DNA of 20,018 bases from JBOGGN01 sp050744165 (GTDB lineage: Bacteria > Actinomycetota > Acidimicrobiia > Acidimicrobiales > Palsa-688): NCBI GenBank assembly GCA_050744165.1, contig JBOGGN010000391.1, forward strand, positions 1-20,018, in the 5' to 3' direction. Within the stretch, counting starts at the first letter, position 1, and the number at the start of each line of letters is the position of its first letter. The notes below the pieces were generated by a model. It made no database searches. It was not told the origin of the DNA and saw only the letters and a list, made by a program, of their open reading frames with translations. Position numbers and translations under genes: made by a program. Below, piece after piece: positions 15,144 to 20,018 of the stretch.

Positions 15144-15149
15144 GCCTGG

Positions 15150-16010
15150 ATGCGCTTCGCGTTCAAAACCGCACCGCAGCACACCACCTGGGCCGACATG
15201 CTGGCCGTGTGGCAGGAGGCCGACCAGATTGACCTGTTCGAGTCCGGCTGGACCTTCGACCACTTCTACCCGATCTTTTCCGACTCCACCGGTCCCTGCC
15301 TGGAGGGCTGGACGGCCACCACCGCCCTGGCCCAGGCGACCAGGCGGCTGCGACTTGGGGTGCTCGTGACCGGCATGGTGTACCGACACCCCGCGGTTCT
15401 GGCGAACATGGCGGCCACGGTGGACGTGATCTCCGGCGGGCGCCTCGAACTGGGGGTCGGCGCCGGCTGGAACGAAGAGGAATGTCAGGCCTACGGCATC
15501 GAACTGGGGACAATGCGGGAGCGCTTCGACCGCTTCGACGAGGCCCTCCAGGTCGTGATTGCCCTGCTCAGCAACACCGAATCCGACTTTGCCGGCCGCT
15601 ACTACTCACTCACCGCGGCCCGCTGCGAGCCGAAGGCCATCCAACGGCCCTACCCCCCGATCTGCATCGGCGGCACCGGCGAACAGCGGACGCTGCGTTC
15701 TGTCGCTCGTTACGCCCAGCACTGGAACTACCCGGGCGGCCCGGTCGGGGAATGGAAGGCCAAGCGCGACGTGCTGGCCCAGCGCTGCGCCGAGATCGGC
15801 CGTGACGTGGGCGAGATCAGGACCTCGACCCATGTCCGGTTTCGGCCCGAGACCGGCGTCGGGCCGCTCGTCGAGCAGGCGGCCGCCTTCGCCGAAGCAG
15901 GCCTCGACCTGGCCATCGTCCAGCTCCCCCCGCCCCATACCCCCGCCGTCCTGGGACCGATCGCCGAGGCGCTGGCGCCTCTCGCGGCGGCCGCGGCTGT
16001 CCCTGACTAG
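15150..16010 (+). CDS. LLM-class F420-dependent oxidoreductase
   Basis: The 286-residue protein is a TIM-barrel luciferase-like flavin or deazaflavin oxidoreductase. Recognition rests on MRFAFKTAPQHTTWADM, TRRLRLGVLVTGMVYRHPA, DVISGGRLELGVGAGWNEEE (GVGAGW at residues 102-107) and the PICIGGTGEQRTLRSVARYA segment. Actinobacterial members of this type usually take F420H2, occasionally FMNH2; the substrate is not deducible. Length and N-terminus match the family. The ATG lies six bases after the upstream stop without a strong Shine-Dalgarno. The C-terminus ends in an Ala/Pro-rich tail. Cofactor choice is inferred from family and phylum, not from a diagnostic residue. Confidence 0.9.
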   Translation: MRFAFKTAPQHTTWADMLAVWQEADQIDLFESGWTFDHFYPIFSDSTGPCLEGWTATTALAQATRRLRLGVLVTGMVYRHPAVLANMAATVDVISGGRLELGVGAGWNEEECQAYGIELGTMRERFDRFDEALQVVIALLSNTESDFAGRYYSLTAARCEPKAIQRPYPPICIGGTGEQRTLRSVARYAQHWNYPGGPVGEWKAKRDVLAQRCAEIGRDVGEIRTSTHVRFRPETGVGPLVEQAAAFAEAGLDLAIVQLPPPHTPAVLGPIAEALAPLAAAAAVPD

Positions 16011-16021
16011 ACGACCCCCGG

Positions 16022-16027
16022 TAGGTT
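16022..16027 (+). promoter_or_regulatory. -10 box (TAGGTT) of the PH-domain gene
   Basis: A seven-base spacer (GACGGTC) leads to ATG at 16035. This favours the ATG over the in-frame TTG at 16026, which lies across the box. Confidence 0.5.
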
Positions 16028-16034
16028 GACGGTC

Positions 16035-16646
16035 ATGGATCCTGCTGCCCCCGACGGCCACCGTCGCGTTTACGCCGCCCGGACCAAGCAGTTGCTCCTG
16101 GCCGGCAGCATTCTCGCCATCTACCTGTGCACCATCAGCCTGATCTGGGAACCGGACCCCGATACCGGCATCCGGCCGACGCCGGGCGACTACCTGCCGA
16201 TCGTCATCCCTGGCACGATCCTGGTGCTGTGGCTCATCTGGCGGGCGTTGAAGGCCCGCGTCGAGACCAGCGATGGCGGCGTCCGCTTGGTACGGGTGGT
16301 TGGCAAGGAATGGTTCCCGTGGTCGGACGTCCGAGGCTTCGAGCTGCTGCCATCGCCGAGCAAGCGGGGCGCCACCGTTCGCCTCCGCCAGCAGAACGAG
16401 ACGCTGGTCATCGTGCGTAGCGAGGTCAACCTGCGCCCGCCAAGGGACCGGGACGAGCGACGACGGCGCGCCACCGAGCGGGCAGTTGCGTTCCGCGACG
16501 TGCTGGAGGCGGACCGAGTGGAGCGGATGGCGTCCTACCGGCCGCAGGTTTCGGCCCCTGCCCGGGGCGGCATGCTGCCGCTCTCGGGGAACGGTCGCGA
16601 GGGCGGCCCGCCAGGACCGGCGGCGCCCGCCTCGGCGGCGGGCTAG
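16035..16646 (+). CDS. membrane protein with bacterial PH-like domain
   Basis: The 203-residue protein has two membrane helices (about 20-38 and 53-70) joined by an acidic loop (WEPDPDTGIRPTPGD), then a cytoplasmic PH-like domain (about 71-130) with ARVETSDGGVRLVRV, the KEWFPWSDVRGFEL core and ATVRLRQQNETLVIV. The pattern matches actinobacterial membrane PH-domain (bPH_6, CFP-6-like) proteins of unknown function. The last 70 residues are highly charged, then Gly/Pro-rich. The ATG is supported by a -10 box seven bases upstream. hemH starts 25 bases after its stop. Confidence 0.78.
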   Translation: MDPAAPDGHRRVYAARTKQLLLAGSILAIYLCTISLIWEPDPDTGIRPTPGDYLPIVIPGTILVLWLIWRALKARVETSDGGVRLVRVVGKEWFPWSDVRGFELLPSPSKRGATVRLRQQNETLVIVRSEVNLRPPRDRDERRRRATERAVAFRDVLEADRVERMASYRPQVSAPARGGMLPLSGNGREGGPPGPAAPASAAG

Positions 16647-16671
16647 CGGCGACCGCCTCCGGCCGTCCTCG

Positions 16672-17754
16672 ATGGCCGTGAACGGCGCCACGGGCAGCGT
16701 CTACGACGCCGTTGTCGTCGTGTCCTTCGGCGGCCCCGAAGGCCCGGCCGACGTCGCGCCGTTCCTCGATCAGGTGCTTCGCGGCCGGCCGGTAACGCCC
16801 GAGCGGCGGGCTGCGGTGGCCGCCCATTACCACCACTTCGGCGGCCGCAGCCCGATCAACGACCACAACCGGGCCTTGGTGGCCGCCATCCAGAGTGAGC
16901 TGTCGGCCAACGGCCTCGAGCTCCCCGTGTACTGGGGGAACCGCAACTGGCACCCGTTTCTGGGCGACACCGTCGCCGCCATGCAAGCCGACGGTGTGCG
17001 CCGGGCGCTGGCCTTCGTGACCTCGGCATATGCGTCTTACAGCGGCTGCCGCCAGTACCTGGAGGACATCGCGCGGGCCAGGGAAAAGGTCGGGTCAGGG
17101 GCGCCGGTTATCGACAAGCTGCGGCTCTTCTACAACCATCCCGGGTTCATTGGGGCCAACGCCGACGCGCTGCGATCGGCGTGGACCGAGCTCGGCAACC
17201 GCCTCGGGTCGCCCCCTTTGGCCCCGGACTCGCCATCGGACTCGCCATCGGCACAGGTCGTATTCACGGCCCACAGCATTCCGGTGGCCATGGCCGCCAC
17301 CTCGGACTACCAACTCCAGTTGGCGACCACCGCCGGGCTCGTCATGGACGCCTCCTTCGAGGATCGATCGCCGGACGAGCGCCCATCGTGGTCGCTCGCA
17401 TTCCAGAGCCGGAGTGGCCCGCCGAGTGTGCCCTGGTTGGAACCCGACATCGGCGACCACCTCCGGCGGCTGGCGGCAGCCGGCACCGGCGGTGTGGTGG
17501 TCGCCCCCATTGGGTTTGTAGCCGACCACATGGAGGTTGTCTACGACCTCGATGTGGAGGCTCGGGCGCTGGCCACCTCGCTTGGCCTCCCGATGGTCCG
17601 GGCGGCCACGGCCGGCATCCATCCGGCGTTCGTGGCGATGGTGCGCCAGCTAGTCGAGGAGCGCCTGGGGCCATTGACCCCCAAGCTGGCACTGGGCGAC
17701 GACGGCGCGTACCACGACGTCTGCCCGCCCGGCTGCTGCCCGCGACCACGGTAG
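16672..17754 (+). CDS. hemH: ferrochelatase (coproporphyrin/protoporphyrin), probable [2Fe-2S] type
   Basis: The enzyme inserts ferrous iron into a porphyrin in heme synthesis; in actinobacteria the usual substrate is coproporphyrin III. The 360-residue product shows VVVSFGGPEGPADVAPFL, HFGGRSPIN, TSAYASYSGCRQY, the catalytic His201 in TAHSIPVAM, and Glu288 in GFVADHMEVVYDLD. It contains exactly four cysteines: Cys126 in SGCRQY and Cys351/355/356 in the C-terminal CPPGCC, the one-internal-plus-three-terminal arrangement described for [2Fe-2S] ferrochelatases of mycobacteria. A 12-bp in-frame duplication (DSPSDSPS, residues 186-193) sits in a surface loop. The ATG at 16672 follows the PH-domain gene closely with a weak ribosome site. 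Its TAG stop doubles as the first half of the next gene's -10 box. Confidence 0.94.
   Translation: MAVNGATGSVYDAVVVVSFGGPEGPADVAPFLDQVLRGRPVTPERRAAVAAHYHHFGGRSPINDHNRALVAAIQSELSANGLELPVYWGNRNWHPFLGDTVAAMQADGVRRALAFVTSAYASYSGCRQYLEDIARAREKVGSGAPVIDKLRLFYNHPGFIGANADALRSAWTELGNRLGSPPLAPDSPSDSPSAQVVFTAHSIPVAMAATSDYQLQLATTAGLVMDASFEDRSPDERPSWSLAFQSRSGPPSVPWLEPDIGDHLRRLAAAGTGGVVVAPIGFVADHMEVVYDLDVEARALATSLGLPMVRAATAGIHPAFVAMVRQLVEERLGPLTPKLALGDDGAYHDVCPPGCCPRPR
17227..17250. repeat. 12-bp tandem duplication inside hemH
   Basis: GACTCGCCATCG occurs twice without a gap (17227-17238, 17239-17250), adding DSPS in frame. Confidence 0.85.
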
Positions 17755-17757
17755 CGT
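17752..17757 (+). promoter_or_regulatory. -10 box (TAGCGT) overlapping the hemH stop codon
   Basis: The TAG of hemH (17752-17754) forms the first half of TAGCGT. A nine-base spacer leads to the zinc-ribbon ATG at 17767. Confidence 0.45.
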
Positions 17758-17766
17758 CGCCTTGAT

Positions 17767-18021
17767 ATGCCCTCCCACGAAGCCGGCGTCCAGGTCACCT
17801 GCCCCGGTTGCGGCCGGCTAGTGATGCTGCACAGCATGATCCCCCTCCTGGGCGACGGAGGCCAGGGGATCCGCTACCTCTGCCCGCCCTGCGCCCGGGA
17901 GCTGGCCCATCCGGCAGCGCCGAACGAAGCGCTCGCTGCCGCCGCGCCCGCGTCTTCGGAGGCCGAGTCGACGTCGACCGAGGCGCCCGGGTCAGCGGCC
18001 ACGGCGAATTCGAGCGGGTAG
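17767..18021 (+). CDS. small zinc-ribbon protein
   Basis: The 84-residue product has a CPGC pair (Cys12, Cys15) and a CPPC pair (Cys39, Cys42) separated by a hydrophobic hairpin (RLVMLHSMIPLLGDGGQGIRY), the layout of a rubredoxin/zinc-ribbon knuckle that would bind one zinc. The last 40 residues are Ala/Ser/Glu-rich and probably disordered. No family name is secure. It starts 13 bases after the hemH stop, where a -10 box suggests its own leaderless transcript in addition to possible readthrough. It is the last plus-strand gene before the repeat-filled gap. Confidence 0.75.
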   Translation: MPSHEAGVQVTCPGCGRLVMLHSMIPLLGDGGQGIRYLCPPCARELAHPAAPNEALAAAAPASSEAESTSTEAPGSAATANSSG

Positions 18022-18081
18022 CCCGTCCATCGGCCCGTGCTCCGGCACGAGGTGCCGACTTCGCACGTCAGGCCGCGGTAC

Positions 18082-18118
18082 CGGCAAAGACTTGTGCGGC
18101 AGCGGCAAAGACTTGTGC
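18082..18118 (+). repeat. left arm of 21-bp-period repeat array
   Basis: CGGCAAAGACTTGTGC occurs identically at 18082-18097 and 18103-18118, a 21-bp period. The first copy is preceded by CCGCGGTACC. The units relate, in opposite orientation, to the array at 18186-18268. Confidence 0.85.
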
Positions 18119-18138
18119 TAATCCGTTGCTCTTAGCAC
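18115..18138. terminator. hairpin between convergent genes, possible bidirectional terminator
   Basis: GTGCTAA (18115-18121) and TTAGCAC (18132-18138) are perfectly complementary around a 10-base loop. It lies within the 286-bp gap separating the zinc-ribbon and deacetylase gene ends. There is no clear U tract on either strand. Confidence 0.4.
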
Positions 18139-18185
18139 CGCTGGGGCGGGATTTCCGTCGAAAGTGGCTACAGGTGCACTGGCTG

Positions 18186-18268
18186 TACCCAAGTCTTTCC
18201 CCGCGGTACCCAGTCCTTTCCCGCGGTACCCAAGTCCTTTCCCGCGGTACCCAAAGTCTCATCCCGCC
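18186..18268 (-). repeat. right arm of 21-bp-period repeat array, inverted
   Basis: Four units, each beginning TACCC, start at 18186, 18207, 18227 and 18248 (period 21, 20, 21); the last is diverged. On the minus strand the unit reads CCGCGGGAAAGGACTTGGGTA, matching the left arm's AAAGACTTG core. KpnI-type GGTACC palindromes sit at the junctions. Confidence 0.85.
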
Positions 18269-18307
18269 CAGCCCCGCCCCCGACCGTCGTCCCGCCCGTC
18301 GTCCCGA

Positions 18308-19069
18308 CTAGGGCCGCTCCGAGGTGTTGCGCACCAGAAACGACTCCGCCAGCCGTCCCTCAGGAAGCCCTCCGGCCGCTGCCTGGGCCCCCAGGAAGTC
18401 GCGAAGGAATCCCGCCGGGTCCCCCTGGGCGGGGTTCATTTGGCTCTTGTGCCTGCGCAACGCCGCCAGCTTGCGGTCAAACACGTAGGTCACGTCGACG
18501 AAGGTGTCGGGGATGGCGGCTGACATGATCCAGACCTCGTCGACGACGTGCGGCGCCAGCCCCACCGCCTCCGGAACGTCAGCGAAGGCGAAGGGGTTGC
18601 GTGCGTCGGGGTAGACAGCGCACAGCGTGGCCTCCCCTGCCGCCATGTGGTCGGGGTGGCTGGCGAAGATGCTGCGCCAGTTGCGTTCCGGCCACTGGCA
18701 CATCACCCGCTGGGGTCGGACGGTGCGGATCACCCGGGTGATGTCCCACCGGAGGGCCATGTTGACCTCGATGGCCCCGTCGGGGTAGCCGAGCCACACC
18801 AGATCGGTGACGCCGACCTCCTTGGCGGCCGCGGTCTGCTCGGCCCGCCGGATGACCGGGATGTCCTCCCGCCGGATCGACGCATCGTGGCCGCCGGCGT
18901 CGCCGTCGGTGATGATGCAGTACGTCACGTCGATACCGGCGTCGGTCCACAGCGCGACGGTGCCCGCCGCCCCGAAATCGACGTCGTCAGGGTGGGCGGC
19001 CACCATCAAGGCCCGCTCCACCTTCTCCCCCGCTTCAGCCGTTGACATGCCCGCTTCAGCCGTTGACAT
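18308..19069 (-). CDS. PIG-L/LmbE family zinc deacetylase
   Basis: The 253-residue protein belongs to the family of zinc-dependent N-acetylglucosaminyl deacetylases, which includes MshB (mycothiol synthesis) and Mca. The AHPDDVDFGAAGT motif gives His26 and Asp29 as zinc/catalytic residues, ITDGDAGGHD follows, and HPDHMAAGEA supplies His141 and neighbours. The substrate cannot be assigned; MshB is one option. Two start codons are possible because the first 21 bases are duplicated (MSTAEAG MSTAEAG): ATG at 19069 or 19048. The first is favoured because a minus-strand TAGCGT box lies seven bases upstream, giving a leaderless message. It is divergent from the SAH hydrolase gene and convergent with the zinc-ribbon gene. 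Confidence 0.9.
   Translation of the reverse strand: MSTAEAGMSTAEAGEKVERALMVAAHPDDVDFGAAGTVALWTDAGIDVTYCIITDGDAGGHDASIRREDIPVIRRAEQTAAAKEVGVTDLVWLGYPDGAIEVNMALRWDITRVIRTVRPQRVMCQWPERNWRSIFASHPDHMAAGEATLCAVYPDARNPFAFADVPEAVGLAPHVVDEVWIMSAAIPDTFVDVTYVFDRKLAALRRHKSQMNPAQGDPAGFLRDFLGAQAAAGGLPEGRLAESFLVRNTSERP
19029..19069. repeat. 21-bp duplication of the deacetylase start region
   Basis: The 20 bases at 19029-19048 are identical to 19050-19069. Each copy carries a start codon and the codons for STAEAG. Confidence 0.9.
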
Positions 19070-19076
19070 AACAGCG

Positions 19077-19082
19077 ACGCTA
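19077..19082 (-). promoter_or_regulatory. -10 box (TAGCGT) of the deacetylase gene
   Basis: On the minus strand TAGCGT is followed by seven bases (CGCTGTT) and ATG at 19069, the leaderless arrangement seen elsewhere in the window. Confidence 0.5.
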
Positions 19083-19117
19083 ACGAGCCCGAAGCCGAAA
19101 GGCGAAGGCGACCATTA

Positions 19118-19196
19118 AGCTCGTGGTGACCTGACGAGCTGACCAGATGGGAAGGGTCAGATGACCCCAGCTCGGGCGCTTAGTTCCAACGCGCCC
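19118..19196 (+). promoter_or_regulatory. structured leader upstream of ahcY, possible cis-regulatory RNA
   Basis: CGAGCT at 19135-19140 can pair with AGCTCG at 19118-19123 or with AGCTCG at 19169-19174, but not both. Within the second option GGGTC/GACCC (19154-19158/19163-19167) forms an inner hairpin. A further hairpin GGGCGC (19174-19179)/GCGCCC (19191-19196) ends 32 bases before the start codon. I could not match it to the SAH, SAM-I, SAM-II or SAM-IV consensus from memory. Confidence 0.45.
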
Positions 19197-19212
19197 TCAT
19201 CCCATCACAACC

Positions 19213-19218
19213 AAGGAG
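19213..19218 (+). promoter_or_regulatory. ribosome binding site of ahcY
   Basis: AAGGAG lies ten bases before ATG at 19229, a slightly long spacer. Confidence 0.6.
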
Positions 19219-19228
19219 CAGCCCGCCC

Positions 19229-20018
19229 ATGTCCGTGACCTCATCGGCGCACGATTTCCGCGTCGCCGACCTGTCCCTAGCCGCCTTCGGCCGCAAGGAA
19301 ATCGATCTGGCCCAGGTGGAGATGCCCGGCCTCATGGCCCTCCGGGCCGAGTACGGGGCCAGCCAGCCGCTGAAAGGGGCCCGCATCAGCGGCAGCCTCC
19401 ACATGACGATCCAGACGGCGGTCCTGATCGAGACCCTGATCGCCCTCGGCGCCGAGATCCGTTGGGCCAGCTGCAACATCTTCTCCACCCAGGACCATGC
19501 GGCCGCCGCCCTGGCGTCGCGGGGAATCCCGGTCTATGCCTGGAAGGGCGAGACCCTGGAGGAGTACTGGTGGTGCACCGAGCAGGCCCTCCGCTGGCCT
19601 GACGACGAGGGCCCCAACATGATCCTCGACGACGGCGGCGACGCCACCTTGCTTATTCACCTGGGCGTGGAGTGCGAGCGTGATGGCAAGGTCCCCGACC
19701 TCGGTCCCGAGGACTCCGACGAGTACGGGGTCATCCTGGCCACCTTGAACCGGACCCTACGGGAGGACCCCAAGCGCTGGACCCGCCTGGCCGAGGGCAT
19801 CAAGGGGGTGACCGAGGAGACCACGACCGGGGTGCACCGGCTGTACCAGCGCCACGAGCGGGGCGAGCTGCTGTTCCCGGCGATCAACGTGAACGACTCG
19901 GTCACCAAGTCCAAGTTCGACAACCTCTACGGCTGCCGGCACTCGCTGCCCGACGGCATCATGCGCGCGACGGACGTCATGCTCTCGGGCAAGGTGGTGG
20001 TCATCGCCGGCTACGGCG
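19229..20018 (+). CDS. ahcY: S-adenosylhomocysteine hydrolase (partial, 3' end outside the window)
   Basis: The enzyme reversibly splits S-adenosylhomocysteine into adenosine and homocysteine using bound NAD, relieving product inhibition of methyltransferases. The 263 visible codons begin MSVTSSAHDFRVADLSLAAF and contain the family signatures EMPGLMALRAEYG, GARISGSLHMTIQTAVLIET, STQDHAAAALA, GVTEETTTGVHRLYQ and NVNDSVTKSKFDNLYGC, ending at the edge of the NAD-binding motif (GKVVVIAGYG). No frame disruption is seen. The family is about 430-495 residues, so roughly 40-45% is missing beyond the window. It is preceded by a ribosome site and by a leader with alternative pairings, and is divergent from the PIG-L deacetylase. 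Two methyltransferases are encoded in the window, but all organisms with SAM chemistry need this step. Confidence 0.96.
   Translation, partial: MSVTSSAHDFRVADLSLAAFGRKEIDLAQVEMPGLMALRAEYGASQPLKGARISGSLHMTIQTAVLIETLIALGAEIRWASCNIFSTQDHAAAALASRGIPVYAWKGETLEEYWWCTEQALRWPDDEGPNMILDDGGDATLLIHLGVECERDGKVPDLGPEDSDEYGVILATLNRTLREDPKRWTRLAEGIKGVTEETTTGVHRLYQRHERGELLFPAINVNDSVTKSKFDNLYGCRHSLPDGIMRATDVMLSGKVVVIAGYG

Noticed and set aside
18068..18262. A 64-residue minus-strand reading frame with WVPRERT-type repeats
   Set aside because: It is simply the translation of the 21-bp repeat array; no start signal or family match supports it.
18186..18268. CRISPR array
   Set aside because: The units are 20-21 bp and directly adjacent with no unique spacers, and no cas gene is present.
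19118..19196. Known SAH or SAM riboswitch upstream of ahcY
   Set aside because: The conserved cores I remember (GAGGNGCGCUGC for SAH, GGCAAC for SAM-I/IV) are absent, so only an unclassified structured leader is reported.

Overview
The window is GC-rich chromosomal DNA from an actinobacterium. The placement rests on the recN-nadK-tlyA gene order, a DUF3039 protein, an F420-type luciferase-like oxidoreductase, a ferrochelatase whose only four cysteines sit where the actinobacterial [2Fe-2S] ligands are expected, and many GTG starts. Several genes begin 6-9 nt after a TANNNT -10 box with no Shine-Dalgarno, which points to widespread leaderless transcription. A deep-branching class such as Acidimicrobiia is a plausible guess, but the sequence alone does not prove it. 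No rRNA, tRNA, insertion sequence, integrase or CRISPR array was seen.

Layout. (1) 103-5274, minus strand: a probable operon reading HAD-IIA phosphatase, a phasin/histone-H1-like protein with a Lys/Ala/Pro repeat tail, TlyA rRNA methyltransferase, NAD kinase and RecN; the last three overlap by one base or are nearly contiguous. (2) 5402-7446, plus: a DUF1015 protein translationally coupled to a class I SAM methyltransferase. (3) 7674-11078, plus: a very large secreted sedolisin (S53) protease with a propeptide, an Ig-like domain and three cell-surface-type repeats, preceded by a structured leader. (4) 11116-13961: an SSB-like OB-fold gene (minus), divergent from a sigma-factor-like gene that is followed one base later by a membrane-anchored two-domain murein-lytic-like protein whose first domain lacks its catalytic glutamate. 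This is the least conventional locus in the window. (5) 13958-14882: DUF3039 (minus) and a Thr/Pro-rich anchored secreted protein (plus), diverging from overlapping -10 boxes that share one TA step. (6) 14904-18021, plus: a small two-helix membrane protein, an F420-type oxidoreductase, a membrane PH-domain protein, ferrochelatase and a small zinc-ribbon protein. (7) 18022-18307: a non-coding gap between convergent genes holding a 21-bp-period array in inverted orientation. (8) 18308-19069, minus: a PIG-L/LmbE deacetylase with a duplicated start region. (9) 19229 to the end: S-adenosylhomocysteine hydrolase, cut by the window edge, behind a leader with mutually exclusive base-pairing options.

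Taken together the genes are mostly housekeeping (DNA repair, NADP and heme synthesis, ribosome modification, methyl-cycle detoxification) mixed with envelope and secreted proteins. A recurring theme is short tandem duplication, usually in multiples of 3 bp and in frame: recN, the histone-like gene, hemH, the deacetylase start and two spacers. All function calls come from reading motifs; no database search was possible.
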